From assembly GCF_000247815.1 (NCBI RefSeq), contig NC_021686.1:6549537-6613536 (forward strand): a DNA stretch of 64,000 bases, read 5' to 3'. The notes under the pieces were generated by a model that was not told the origin of the DNA, did not search any database, and saw nothing but the letters and a program-made list of their open reading frames with translations. Positions 1 through 12,800 of this stretch are shown in pieces. Source of the DNA: Ficedula albicollis. Lineage: Eukaryota > Chordata > Aves > Passeriformes > Muscicapidae. The position numbers and the translations under genes were made by a program. Each line of letters begins with the position of its first letter. Within the stretch, counting starts at the first letter, position 1.

Positions 1-2694
1 CCCCAAGACAGATCAGGTGCATTTAGACCATCTCAAGTAGCTGTTATATTCATAAAGATTTCTTACAGTACAGTCTTTTCAGGCAAATATTTTCATAAAC
101 ACAGGCAACTATTCTGACTTAATTTATATCTTCAGCACTGCAAGCAGCTGAAGTCTATGAACTCTCCTTATTGGCTGTATTTTCTAAATCTTGGATTTTC
201 CTTGGAGAAAGTCCACAGAAATCTTGGATGCATGTAATGGAGGTAGTGTCCAAACTGGTTACAAGCTTTATTTTGCATGCAAAAAGTTAGCCATTGTAGT
301 TAATATCAGAAGGGGCACTCCAGTTCTTTGCAGCAGTGTCACACCAGGAAGCCATTCAGCCTCTAGTTCACTGTAATCCCCAGACCAAATTTGGATAGTA
401 CTGAAGTTTACTGGGCTTGATATTTTCATCAGAATGTGGTTGGGTATCTCTAGCTGTTTCACAGCACAGCTGTAAGTGTTCTTAGATCAGTTCACTGAAA
501 ATGCTTAACCACACTTTCTCTTCTGTTTTTGTCATCAAGGATGACAGTTTGACTCTTCAGCAGCTGTGAACTAGAAACAGTCATGTAAATGGACTGCATT
601 CAATTGTATAGGCTCAAAGGATTCCTGTAACCCTTGCCTAGTAAATGAGCAACTTTCCTTCCTGTTCTTTGAAAGACTTACAGTAATGCTTTACTTCAAG
701 CTGTTGTCAGGTCTAAAATAAAAACTTTCTGTTCTGGAAAGCATTCTCCCCTTTGAGTTCTTGAAGTAGTGCATTTTTGTAGTTGGGTAATTGAATGTAT
801 ACAGCAAGTATTTTAACCTGATTGCTATTGCACTAAAAACTTTGTAAATACTGGTCAAAAACTAGTATTAGAGAACTCCCCAACTCTGTTTGGTGTTGTG
901 GTCTGCTAGTTGAGAATCTCCCAAAAGACTCGGAAGTCATCAGCCTGACATACTTTGTTTGGAAGAGTCCTAATCCAAGCACTTTGTGTCTTGAGAAGAA
1001 TAGGACTGCTCCAGGAATTCAAGTCAACTGATATAAGTATGTTGATGGACTAATTTGGTTAAGGAATAAAAGATGCAAGAAATAAAGCATACCAAAATAG
1101 GAAAATATCATTTCTGCCTGGTGTCTCAGGTCCTTCTCTAAGCAGGAATAAATCTTCCACAAGTTCCATAGTAATGTTTGCCAATCTTGTATGGCTTTCT
1201 TGAGCCTTCCAGGGCTATGAGAAGGTAATAGCAATCAATCCTCATGTTAACTGAATCATGTCCTGTATGTATTGCATTTATTGATTAAACTTGTTTTCTC
1301 AAATTTCAAAAGCTCACAGTAGTCACACTGGTTAGCATTAATTGTCCTCTTAATTGTGTTAGGGTTCTGTATTTCATGCCTTTCTTTCCTACCACCCAAT
1401 CAATTTTGAATGGGTCCTGCTGGTAAGGGGTAATTGGTAGCTTCATAGAAATGCTAGTTGGAAAGGACTGCTCACTTGTGCTGCGGGGTTTTTTTTGGGG
1501 GGGAAAAGAGGAAGTTGGTTTGGTTTTTGAAGCTTGAAAGCCTTTGGTGATGTAAGTTCCACAACATCTCTGGGTAACCTGCTGCACAAAAGAATTTCTT
1601 CCACCTCTTGACCATAATTTATGGCTGTTGTCTATAGTTGTGTGACCTGCTGCTGTGAAGAGCTGTACACTTCCACTTGTAGCTTATCCTGCAGATGTTT
1701 CTAGTATGAAAAATGGTGTTAAATGCTTGTTTGGATGAATAAAAAAGTTCTGCAGTTTTGTAGAGCCTTCAGAATATTTTACTTGCTGTGAGTTGTACTA
1801 GATGAGAGAGAGAAAAAGACCTTTGTGCATCAAATATATGCATGAAAGGATCAGTATGAAGTAAAGGGAAAAGCAACTCCTAGTGGAGTTAGCAGAGCTC
1901 TGCTAGGGGTTAGCACTGCTGGTTTAAGGGCTGCTTGGTAGATTTCAGCTGGTGATAAGAGGGTGATTTAGTCCCTTTTCATGAATAATGGGTTTGAACT
2001 GGAAGGGGCAGTGAGGAAATCCCAAAGAATGTATTTGGAGTGGTTTCTGGAATAGGAGAGGGTATGCTTTTTCAATATAAGTGAATGAAATATATGGAGA
2101 ACAGAAAAAATGTCACCTCATTTAACAAACATAGTCAAAACACTGCTACAATTTACCTGGAGAGTCCAAATAATCTTGAGATTGAAGTGTGTCCAAGAGC
2201 CAGCATAGGTTTCAGACCTATACAAAAGTAGCTTGTGTCAGGAGCCAGGGTTTATAACAAGGTAGAAGTAATGGCCTACAGTGGTGTTGGTTAGATGCAG
2301 GTGCAGGCTGTCTGGCTGTGGTTGTTAGCAAGACTTCTTGAGACTTCCACTTAGTGAGAGAAATCAGCACTGTTGCAATTTCATCCCTGAGATGAAGGGA
2401 GCTTTTTTCTGAAAGGTAATGAAGGTGGTCAGAGAAAGCAAGGTGCGTATAGTACCCATCTTATATTTAACTTGTAAGATGTCTGAACTGCTGTTGTTAA
2501 AATCTCTCATGCCTTTTCTATGTAACTATGATAGGGAAGTTAAAATATCTGTTAAAAATGTGAACAAAAGCTTTAACCATGTGTTGTCAAGGTTATTACA
2601 TTTTCTTATGTTAACATTTTCTGTTATGTAAAATACCCACACCCCAGAATTCTCAACTTCAGTGTTATGTAACCTTTTCCCTTCCTTCCTTTAG
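1..2694 (+). other. CLEC16A: CLEC16A intron (5' part of window)
   Basis: This is non-coding, AT-rich sequence that ends in a good 3' splice site (pyrimidine-rich stretch, then TTTAG at 2690-2694). The upstream exon is not recognised here, so the intron probably begins outside the window. The only interspersed repeat noticed is a degraded CR1-like piece around 1.45-1.7 kb. An undetected short exon cannot be excluded, because the preceding part of the protein was not available for comparison. Confidence 0.7.
1440..1700 (-). mobile_element. Degraded CR1 LINE 3' fragment (antisense)
   Basis: The + strand reads like the reverse complement of the 3' part of avian CR1 LINEs. A 'TAGTTGGAAAGGACTGC' block is followed by 'CATCTCTGGGTAACCTGCTGCAC' in shortened form and then 'AGAATTTCTTCC'. 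These come in the order and rough spacing expected for old CR1 copies. CR1 is the dominant bird LINE and is usually 5'-truncated, which fits a fragment of a few hundred bases. The match is from memory and the copy is very diverged, so the edges are approximate. Confidence 0.45.
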
Positions 2695-2846
2695 ATAACA
2701 GTGATCTGATTGCTTGTACAGTCATAACAAAGGATGGGGGTCAAGTTCAAAGATTCCTGGCTGTGGATATTTACCAGATGAGTTTGGTTGAACCAGATGT
2801 TGCCAGACTCGGATGGGGAGTAGTTAAGTTTGCAGGCCTTCTGCAG
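2695..2846 (+). CDS. CLEC16A: CLEC16A internal coding exon A
   Basis: This 152-base exon encodes the end of the conserved region of CLEC16A. The first two bases complete a codon begun in the previous exon, and the reading then runs open through the residues DLIACTVITKDGGQVQRF and on to VEPDVARLGWGVVKFAGLLQ. These match vertebrate CLEC16A as I recall it. The acceptor is TTTAG and the donor CAG|GTAAGG; the exon ends on a codon boundary. CLEC16A (Drosophila ema) is a cytosolic/endolysosomal protein that partners the E3 ligase RNF41/NRDP1 and USP8 and controls mitophagy and autophagosome maturation. Despite its name it is not a functional secreted lectin. The exon continues in phase into the exon at 3561. 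Confidence 0.93.
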
Positions 2847-3560
2847 GTAAGGGAAGCTGTAATTTTGGTGGCCAGCTTTTCTGAGCTGAAAATCTACATT
2901 TTCTGTTGGATAAATAGTAATACCAATATTAGCTTATATATTTAAGGTCTGTACCATGCTTCCTTGTTTCTTTGGTCGCTAGTCTTTTTTCTGCTTCCTG
3001 CCTTTTAAAACATTTCTGATTTTCTGAAGAAGTTCATGTAGGTAACCAGAGTCACAATTGCAGATGGGGTAACTTCCTTAACATACGTTGGGCTCTGCTC
3101 ATTTGAGCACTGAAATCACATCCTGTTAGGATTGTGTTCCAAGCACTTTACTCAAGTAGCACATTTAGTGAACCCACTTAGAGTTCTGATTTTCCTACAC
3201 AGGTAGAGAAGGTGACGAGTTGTAGTTTTGAAATGATCTGTGCTTATCTAAGAAATTTTTCTCATTTGTCTTTTTCTTGCTTTAACCATCACTTATTGTA
3301 TTTCCTGAAAATTTGCTATGCTCAAATAATTTAACTCAATGTCTATGAATACTGGTTTCTGAAGAAGTAAATCCAAGTTGTACTTGCAGAGTCTGGTTTG
3401 GATTTATTTTGTTGGCACTGAACTTTTTTAGCACTGAAAATGTCTTTGTAAGAGCATTAATGGAACATTCATAGGATTTTCTTTCCGTGTTAATATTTAA
3501 CCTGTAGTTTAGAAAAGCTTACTTTTTCTTTTTAACTACTTGCCTTTTGCTTCTCTTTAG

Positions 3561-3765
3561 GATATGCAGGTGACCGGAGTAGAGGATGACAGCAGAGCCC
3601 TGAACATAATCATTCACAAGCCTGCCTCAAGTCCTCATTCGAAGCCCTTCCCGATCCTCCAGGCCACGTTTATTTTTGCAGATCACATTCGCTGTATCAT
3701 CGCCAAGCAGCGTCTGGCCAAGGGCCGCATCCAGGCTCGGCGCACCAAAATGCAGAGAATAGCAG
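3561..3765 (+). CDS. CLEC16A: CLEC16A internal coding exon B
   Basis: This 205-base exon sits 714 bases after the previous one and begins on a codon boundary. It encodes a segment starting DMQVTGVEDDSRALN, continuing HKPASSPHSKPFPILQATF, and ending in the basic helix-like stretch IIAKQRLAKGRIQARRTKM. This is one of the most conserved parts of CLEC16A and I recognise it almost residue for residue. The acceptor is CTCTTTAG and the donor GCAG|GTGAGT. It leaves one base (G) of the next codon, which joins CT at 4442 to give Ala. The very low divergence from the mammalian protein suggests strong purifying selection on this part. Confidence 0.95.
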
Positions 3766-4441
3766 GTGAGTGAATCGCTTCAGCTTTCCTGAAATCATTC
3801 TGGGAGTCAAGACTTGGCTGTTGTTGCAAGTCACTCTGTAATGTAAGGCTGAGGCACAATGAGGAGATGTGGGCCACAGAAAGCTCTAAACCAGGGCTGA
3901 GTTACCAAGGAGTAGATTTGTTTTCATATTTAACTCTACATTTATAAAGTGAATATGTCACACTTTTATGGCTTTCTTCATACAAAAAAATTGAAAGCAA
4001 GTTTGAGATCTTACAATCTACTTGATACTAAAAATTTTAAGTTGAGTGTAATGCAAAGGCATTTATTTTCCATTTTAAAGCAAATTAAAATTTCCATTTT
4101 AATGCAAAGGCATTTGTTTTCCATTTTATTGTTAATAACTCCTATGGTTTTTTTAGTGCAAGGGGCTTCCTGTAATCCTGGGTTTGTTTCCTTCTCCTCT
4201 GTGTTTTGAGGTTTCCCTAGTGTGAATGTGATGTGGACAGCAATGTAGAAAAGGTTGCCAGAAACATTGACTCTTTAGCTTGTCAGTGCAGTTGTAACCA
4301 TAATTAAGAGGCAAATGAAGGCAAATTATGTTAAAATCTGGTTTAGTCTTAAGATCCTGAGCAAGCTATCAATTTTCTTGTCAATTCCTCTTCCTTTTAT
4401 GTATTTGAGTAACAAAAACTATCAATTGTGATTAAACATAG
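3766..4441 (+). other. CLEC16A: CLEC16A intron between exons B and C
   Basis: A 676-base intron with GT...AG ends. It contains a small imperfect direct duplication around 4048-4130: a roughly 32-base block carrying ATGCAAAGGCATTT and TTTTCCATTTTA is repeated with a 51-base offset. The 3' splice site at 4440-4441 is weak, because the last 30 bases before AG are A-rich and the pyrimidine-rich part lies about 35-60 bases upstream. Confidence 0.85.
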
Positions 4442-4609
4442 CTCTCCTGGATCTTCCTGTTCAGCCTTCAGCTGAAGTTATGGGTTTTGGACACAGCTCT
4501 GGAGCTGCAGCCCAGCACCTCCCATTTAGATTCTATGACCAATCCCGGCGTGGGAGCAGTGACCCGACAGTGCAGCGCTCTGTCTTTGCATCTGTTGACA
4601 AAGTCCCAG
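4442..4609 (+). CDS. CLEC16A: CLEC16A internal coding exon C
   Basis: This 168-base exon takes two bases to complete an Ala codon, then encodes LLDLPVQPSAEVMGFG, a short Gly/Ala/Ser stretch, and QHLPFRFYDQSRRGSSDPT running to SVFASVDKVPG. It matches CLEC16A after the 'QRIAALLDLP' junction. The donor is CCAG|GTAAGG and the exit phase is 1. The start is chosen by phase and by protein similarity, not by splice-site strength. A second, stronger-looking acceptor lies inside the exon (TTCAG at 4467-4471) and would start the exon in frame at 4472, removing ten residues. The HSSGAAA stretch is less conserved than the flanks. Confidence 0.93.
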
Positions 4610-7600
4610 GTAAGGTTAGCATTCGTTAGCAAGCAGTTTTTGCTTTGTGATTTCTGTCTGTAGAAACTTACTGTAACTTGTGCAAGCAGTGAAAAGCTTA
4701 TTGTGATATGTTCCTGAACACAAAACTCCAGGATGAGGAAAAGTTTACTCTGTGAGAAACAAGTAATACCTGGGTGTGTATTCTGGGTGAGCAATATTTC
4801 CATGGCAGTTTCCCCAGATGTCTTAATACCTTACCTTCCTTACAAATCAAGTTAGTTTAAATCATGCTTTGCAAATTCAGTGTTTATGCAACACATCTCT
4901 CAGTTGTGTGTATTTCCTCCTTTAATTTAGTTGTGAATGTTTTCATGCTGGATTGTGAAAACAGCCAGGATGCTGTGCACTGCCTCATCTCCCTCAGAGT
5001 GAGCAAGACAGAAAAGGGCCACAGCTACTCTAAAACATTAGCTTGGAACTGGGAGTAAAGGAGTTACTCTAAATCAGTGAGCTCTTTGCTTTTTTGTCTC
5101 CTTATTGTCTGTTTCACAAATTGACTTCTCTGCAGAAATTCACTTCCAGGTGGTGACATTTTTCTTTTTGGGTTGAGTCATTTTAAACGGAAATCTCATA
5201 CTGCTTTGAAAGTACTTAACTGTGCTGTATTATACAAAAGATCTCATTACCACTTGCTGCTAGTCATTTCACAGAATTCAGCATTTCTCTTTAAATGTGA
5301 TTCAGAATTCAAATTACTTAGTACAGTAAGCAGATGTTTTACTGCTTTAAGACTAAATTTGAGCTCACTTGACCGAGTCCCAACTGGGGAACAATAATTA
5401 TAAAACCATAAATGTTAGTCAGATGTTTCAAAGACAAGTGTATGTTTTGTGAGGGGAGTGTTTTCCTTATTTGACATGACTTCCACAGAAAAGGTGTGGT
5501 TGGAAAGATGCCAGTGTTGCTGTTTCAGCTTTCTCTAAGGAGAGTGCACTTTGTGTTACTAAGGAATGACTTTATCTACTAATTTGGAGGGGGGTATTGG
5601 GGATGACGCAACATAGTCATTTGTTCAAGCAACCACATACTTTATTTGAATCCAGGAAATGTAGTCTTCCACTTGCAGATCCAGAGGGAAAAGTATTTTG
5701 AAGCTTTCATTTGATACAAAGTATGAGAAATGAGGCACAGAACTTGAAGTATTTCAAGTGCAGCATCTTTGGAATGCATTTTATGACAGGTAGTAATATA
5801 ATAAAAATGGATTATCCCATTTTGTGTCTGATTATAAAACAAATATCAAATGTGGGCTTGTTCTCTTATGTTTGCTGAGGAATGAGTAATTTCTCTTATC
5901 TTTGCTGAGGAATGAATAAGGTTTCCTCATTCCTATTGATTTTCATAGGAATCTGTGCTTATCCCTTAATCAGGCTTGCAGTGATTTTTACATTAAGAGG
6001 AGAATTTTGTGGCTTTGAAAAAATTACTTAACAGTTGCAGTTAAATTACTGGCTTCATGTATTTCCTTCTTACTTCTACAAACTCCAACTGGTGTTTGAG
6101 TTCTGCAAAGCTTGCACAGTCAGTTAATTTGGTTGTACTTTTAAGAAACAAATTATGCTTTCCCTTGATGATGATGTCCTTTGTATATTTAAAGGAGAGC
6201 TATGTTTTTCTGGCAACATTTTTAGAAGACTAATTACTGTTTTTTTGTAGGACTGTGTTGGCTATCAGTGCTGCACATCCAGTGTGGTTTTTAAGAAATT
6301 AACAATCATATAAATGTTTTCATTCCTCCTGCAAAATTTCAGTCTGTGAAGAACTTTCATACACTATTGAATTAGTTCCCTGATTCAATATTGTCAATGA
6401 ATTTAGAATTTTCAAGAAGACTCGTTGCAGTTGTCTGGTTGAGTTTCTCTCATAGTGCCTACATCAAGCTTTGCATATGTCACTAGAGAACTTGCAGTTA
6501 CTTTCTGTGCACCCTTATTGTTGTCAAAATGGGCTTCATTTTCCTTCACTGTTCCACAGTCCAAAGTTAAAATATTGGTATCTAGGGAGAAGAGGGTGAG
6601 GATTGTTATAGCTTAAAATGGGGTTTTGTGCAAGACAAGTGAAGGGTGATGAGAATGCTGCAGGGACATGCTGTAATCATCTGCTGGACTGGGCAGTTCT
6701 CAGCAGAGAACATAAGCAAAATCCCTCACTCAATCAATTTTATCATTATGAAGTCATGGCTGTGAATATACTCCAAGGTCTATTCTAAGTTCCTGGCCTT
6801 TGCTAGAATGTTAGAGCATTTTGGGGACAGTGTAGTTGGCTGGACTGCTCACCATCTCATGTATTAGCTATGTATGAATGTATTATACTTCTGAAGCACT
6901 CTATGTAAATAAAGAATTACACTGTTTTCAAAGAAACCAGCAGATTTGGTAGGGGCCCTGTGAACAAAGGTCTTCTACTGGAAGTAAATAAATAATGACT
7001 TCCTCTTCAAGCAAACTCAAGAATTAGTTTTAAGTATCAGCTGTATTCTGAGATTTATATGCCCAGTGTGTCTTAAGGGAAATGTTAACGATTTCCAGCA
7101 AAAGATACGTCTAAATATTTTAACAAGTGTGGTTGCTTACCTACTGAGTAAACTTATTTTGAAAAGCAAAAGGAATCAATATATCCCTCTTACTATTTAT
7201 CCATTGTTAATATCTTAGTAGATGATGATAAGGTTTTGAGGGAAAAAAGTAGGAGAAAACCTTCTTGTTAACATTAGCATGGCCAGCAAGCTATAACCAT
7301 CTTCTTTTTAGAGTTTGAAGGAAAAAATCATCCATAGCTTTGGAACCATTCGTGTAGTATGAACTAATATTCCTGTCATCACCAGAAGAACCTTCTGTTA
7401 TTTTGCTTCCTGTAGCTATGATTAATTCTGCTCACCTTTTCTTCACAAGTATTTCCTGAAGAAGTTCCCTGATTAGAATATTTTTTCTTAATCAGTAGTT
7501 TCCCAGTTACAGTATTTTGAATTATTTAGGCTTACTTCTCCCTCCTACCTAAATTAGCTCCTGTTAGCATACTTAATATCCTTCCTTTGCCGTTGTTTTA

Positions 7601-9728
7601 GAAAAGAAAATATGTTGAGGTCATTTTGAAGCAAATGCTTCCATGTAAGGAGTCAATCCATAAGTGCTGTTTTGCAGAAGCTTTTTGCTAGCAATCCTGC
7701 TAAATAAGGCCAGCTTTCCCTATGACAGTCATGGGAGACCTTGTTTGCTGTTTTCTGCTGTTCAGGTGAGGGTGGAAGGTTTCTTCTCCCTTGAAGTGCC
7801 CGCTGTTTGTGGACATAGTCTTCGGATGGGTACGGCTTTGACCAGCACTGTAAGGGGAGATAAATGTCTTGATGTAAGCTCTTCTATACCAGTGGCTTTA
7901 GAAACTGTTCTTAATTTCATTCATGTTAATAGTTGGCTTTACCTCACTTCTGTGGCTGCAAGTCCACTGGTTATTCCTTGTTTCCACATCCTAACTGGTA
8001 TTTCAAACTATGAAGTGTATATGAAAAATCTAATGTGCATTTTCTGTGATTAAAAACTGTAGCACACAGGGCCAGTGATACATGTGGAAGTCTCTCACAT
8101 TTGAGGTGGTTCAGTTTGTGGTTAACTTTTTGCAGACTGTCAGGCGTCACTGTGTGTAACCTCAGTTTAACTTTCCTAAATGATTGTAGAAGATCAATCA
8201 GTTTGGTTTCTGAAATAAAATATGTGGATTTATTTGCATTTATGGGATTATTAGCTTCTCACCAATTTTGTTTTTCACTGAAAGAGATCTCTCCTGCCTT
8301 GGTGGTGATTTAGTTCTTTCAAGTGATGTTCATCTGGAACATAATCAATTATAATTTAACTTGGTAAAAGTGACATTTAGATACCTATCTAAAACTCTGC
8401 TGCAGTGCTACAGAAATTCAGATGGCATTGTTTCTGCAAGTGGTTTTGAGTCTAGTTCTTGGGTAAGCGTGGGAGGTAGGAGGTGGGATTGCAGATCAAG
8501 TCAGATTATTAACAGGACTGATGTTTGTTAGCTTTCTTCTGTGCTTTCTTCACTGTGTTGTTTTCACTTGTAGCAAAACCTCTCAGTGTGTGGCTGCTAA
8601 TAGCATTTTCCTGACTTGTCACATCTGTGTTTTAAAGTTTTCAGAGTTTCTTGTAACACATCTATTTAAACTGAGTTTTGGGCGGCTGCATCCTGTATGG
8701 CACCAGCATGTTCCCCATTTGGGAGATTCTCCGAGTGAATCATCCCTCCAGTGCCATGGGAGATTGCCTATATAAAAGGATAAAGAACTGTGTGGTGCAT
8801 TTCCAATCTTACCTGATTGTCAGATACCTTCTCTTTCCATGTTGACTGTGCAGTAAAGGCAGCAAGTAGAGTATTGTTAGGTGTTTTATAGTCCACATTG
8901 TGGCTACTTTCAGTAATTCACAGGACTGCCAAAAAAAACTTTCCCATGGGAGAGGGAGGAGAGCTGCAGAAGCAGAAAAGTTGTGTACCTCACCTGACCT
9001 ATAGCCCATGGTGAAGACACTTCTTTTGCTGTAAGAAGTGCACCAACTTCTGAAAAGCTGCTTGCTATCAAAACCTGAAGAGGTGACTATAGGTATGTAG
9101 TTATAGAAGAAGAAAGGAATTAATGCAAAGTGGTGAGGAAAGAAAAGGATGCTACACTGCGAAGAGTTTGAAGAAGTATTATGCTAGAAGCCAGAAGATA
9201 ACTCATCTGAGAAGTGCTGTCACACACTGTATAGACCTTTCCAGTCTTCAGACTAAAAAAAGTTTTGTTTGGATGGAATTCTATGCCAGCATTTGATGTT
9301 ATTGATTAAAATTTTCTGAAATTGCATCTAGTAAAAAATGTAAGTCTTCTATCCAAGAGGTTTTTTAATTTGCTTTTGACTTAATTTCCTTATTGTGTTA
9401 AGGTCTGTGACCTGTGAATATATTGGCTATATCAAAAGTTGAAGAGTTTTGATACATTTTGACTGTTTGTGCAATCTCTTAAGTTTTAAAATGGTTTGAA
9501 TTCCTTAAACTCTACTTTCTTATTCATTGATCTTGTAGCCTGTTTTCGGTAAGGCACATTCAGATTTTCTGATTTCCAAGATAGATGTGGGGCACATCCT
9601 CTGGGTCACTACCAGTGAGGTTGGCACCACCTTGATACAGGATTTGCTTTTTCTTTTTCAGTTTATTCAACAGCTTAACTCTTTCAAGATAATATTTAAC
9701 TTGTAAACTTCACTATCCTGTTTTGCAG
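4610..9728 (+). other. CLEC16A: CLEC16A intron between exons C and D
   Basis: An intron of about 5.1 kb, GTAAGG...TTTTGCAG. It has no exon-like, CpG-rich or RNA-gene sequence that I can support. It contains a short direct repeat at about 5859-5917, where TCTTATSTTTGCTGAGGAAT occurs twice with a 31-base offset. Open frames of 60-130 codons (for example at 7664-8053) lack homology and splice phase and look like chance. Confidence 0.85.
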
Positions 9729-9875
9729 GCTTTGCTGTAGCTCAGTGCATAAATCAGCACAATCCATCCCCGCTCTCATCACCATCCCCTTCCAGTGGCA
9801 GTGGCAGCACAGGGCGCTGTGATTCAGTGACTGCAAGCTCGACATCCACTCCTTCTGCTGCTCAGAGCCCAGCAG
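9729..9875 (+). CDS. CLEC16A: CLEC16A internal coding exon D (Ser-rich tail)
   Basis: This 147-base exon is entered in phase 1 and left in phase 1. It starts with FAVAQCINQHNPSPLSS, which is conserved in CLEC16A, and then becomes a low-complexity Ser/Pro/Gly/Thr stretch (SSGSGSTGRCDSVTASSTST) ending AAQSPA. The acceptor is TTTTGCAG and the donor GCAG|GTATTC; the donor is weaker than the others. The composition matches the intrinsically disordered C-terminal tail described for mammalian CLEC16A. Because exit is in phase 1, the exon can join either the exon at 19643 or a candidate alternative exon at 15470 without a frameshift. Confidence 0.93.
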
Positions 9876-12800
9876 GTATTCACTCACCGCCTTCAGCCTA
9901 GGCAGGAGGGATGCAGAGCAGTGTATTGTAAAATTAAGTTACTGTGTTACTGGACTAAAAGAGTAGAGCTTTATGGTTTTAAATCACTAAATCAACTAAG
10001 CCAATTAAAAGCAAATAGTGGTGTAAATTGCAGTGATCTCTCCAGCTTTCTGGAACTCTAAATACTTGGTTTCTTTCAGTAGAGGTTTTAAGTACTTGTG
10101 AAATAATGTCCTGCTTGTCTGACATCTCTCCTAGCACAAACAGTTTAGAATGTTGAGCGGTTTATTTGTTGGTGGTTTGTTTTAACCTGAAGTATTGCTT
10201 TGAATAAATCTGTAATGTAAATTGTTAGTCTTTCACCATAGTGGATAAGTTGATTTCTACATAAAGCATCTTTTTTTGACCTGGGTGACATTTCCATTTG
10301 TGTGTTTGTCTGATCCTCAATTTATTTTGTAGCAATGGGCCAAATATGGAATATTTGAAGACCGTTATTTAGGATGTTAATATTGTAAAGTTTTTGCAAT
10401 AACATCTTGTGGCTGATCACCTCCACATTTCAGGAGGTTGTTTCATTGGTGCAGAAGAGGCTGCAATATAAATAGACTGTCAGTGTAACTTTCACAAGTG
10501 TAGGTTGCACGTGTTTGCATTGGTCAGTATATTTACTGGTATGCTTAAACTGGAACTTCTTGTTGCATTGTCCCTCCTTTTTGTGTAGTAATTGTAGAGA
10601 ATCTTGTAATGGTGTCTGTTCTGAGTGCAAATTTTGTGAGGCAAAGCCTCAGCCTGGAGACTAAACAAGGAAATCCTGAAGAGTGAATCCTGAAATGCTT
10701 TCATGCCAGAAGTGACCTACTCTGCCTCATTTTGGTTATAAAACAGTAGAGGTCACTTGAGTCTCAATACTTTTTTAAGTAAGCCCTTGTTTTAATGGTC
10801 ACTTCTAATATTGATCACTCCTTGAGAGGATTGTTCTGGCTACCCCTTCTAAGACATGCCATTTTACCTTTATTTGGAAAGCAAATCTATATCTAAAATT
10901 CATTGCAGTCCTACAGGAAATGATGCAACCTTTGTTAGGTATTGAGTGTTTTTAGGTTTCACTGAATGGTGTCAGCAGATCAGTGTGCATTATATGTTTA
11001 AAATGAGTATCCCTGCAAGAAGTACTTTTGGAAGGGGAATGAAAGGGTACTGATGAAGTTAAGGAACAATAAGTATGTAAAGCATTCTAGCACCCAGACT
11101 CTAGATTAAAAAGCTACCTTGAAAGATTAACCTACAGTCAAAATAGTCCTGCAATATGTGTAATTTCAGAATAAAATTTTGTATGTTTTTCTATATACCA
11201 TATATTCAAAATTTTATTTTATCTGTTGGCAAGAGACTGCTATTACCCAGTCTCTTCATGGCCCAGGTAACATGTAGTTTTTGTACAGAGAAGTGCTGTC
11301 ATTTGTCAGAACTCAGGCTGGATTGCCACTACAAAAAGACATTAATCTGTTGACTTGTTCTCCTTAGCAGTGTAAAAAGGCTCATGTACAGTGTCTTTTG
11401 CTGTATTTGAATCCTCTATGGTCAGGAAGAGTGACTAAGAGAAAACTGCGGTAAAGGAAATGAAAATAAAGAATCTATATTATTTCTGTAGGTATAAGCA
11501 GTATGCTAGTTCATACAAATATCAAGCAAGACTACGCTTCATTTCAGACTGAGGTCTTTCAAGCACACAAAATTTGGCTTCTATTAAAAATACCTAGATC
11601 TAGAACACATACTTAGTCATCAAGTATAAAAAAATAGTGAATTATTGAAGTAAATCCCAGACTGTAGTTAACAAAATTGTCTGCTTACACAACATGTTGG
11701 TAGTTGTGTAACAAAGTTCTTTTTCTTATTCCTGCATTTTAAAAAGCTTGATGACAGGAGGCTGCTCATTGGTTTCCAAAAAAAAAGAAAAGGAAAACAA
11801 CAATAAACCCCAAATTTTTCCCTACTCTCCTCTCCTCCAAATATAAAAATAAAAATAATTTTTAAAATCCAAACCAAAAACGGAGGGAAAGTAGTTTGAA
11901 ATGCCTGTATGAAGTTTCAGTGTGCACTTTACCAGTTAGGTTGCATGAACTGCCCACCTTGACCTTCACTGTGACTTAATCATAAAGTATTATACAAAAT
12001 GCCAGGTGTCATGCCGGAAAACTCTTTGGGTGTGCTTTGATTTTTTTTTTTTTTTTACCATGATGCTTTAGCAGATGTAGCTGTGAGGATCCACTTCTGT
12101 GCCTACCACTGCACACAGTCACCTTCAGCCTAGTCAGAGGAAGTGAACCTGATGATGTGCTTCAGCTACTTCAGTACCAAATCAGCAGCTTGCACTAACC
12201 TGCTGCAGGGATGACTTTTGAGCTTAACACCTGGATTTTGTTCTGCTCAGAGGGCAGTTACAAAGAAGAATACAGTGGCTGTAGGTGCATAATCAGGTGT
12301 TCTGTTGCAATAGGATAGCACACAGTTGGTGCTGAGGTACATGCATGTGGCTTAGGGGTTTTGCTCTGATCTTTAGGATCAAGAATCCCTGCTGGTGGTT
12401 GTTCAAAGGGTAAGTGCTCAGTTCAGACTAATATTAGTGTTTGAAGTGTATTTGGTGCATAGTTGCAGCATATCTTATAGTTTAGTTTCTTTGTAAAAGA
12501 CTCATTAATGCATAGAAACTATTCCTAAAATCGAACTAAAGCTTTAAGTGTGTGTAAGTGTTCTTGAAAGCTGCTGCCCTGGTCTGTACCAAACTGCTTA
12601 GTGCAGTTGCAGGCAATAATGAACAAGTAGTGGTTTAAAACTTGTAACTGAGTGTCTGATGTTGTCTCAAGGCCCTCATTATAGGCTAGTGAGAATTGTG
12701 AAATCCCTGGAGCTAGGTCTTTTGGGAGGTGTGAATGTAGGAAGGGTTTTCCCCAACCCCTGGAGCTCTGTTGACACTTTTTTCACCCTCAGTGTCAGTT

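Noticed and set aside
7664..8053. 129-codon open frame in a CLEC16A intron
   Set aside because: It has no recognisable domain, no matching splice phase with neighbours, and ordinary intron composition; likely chance.
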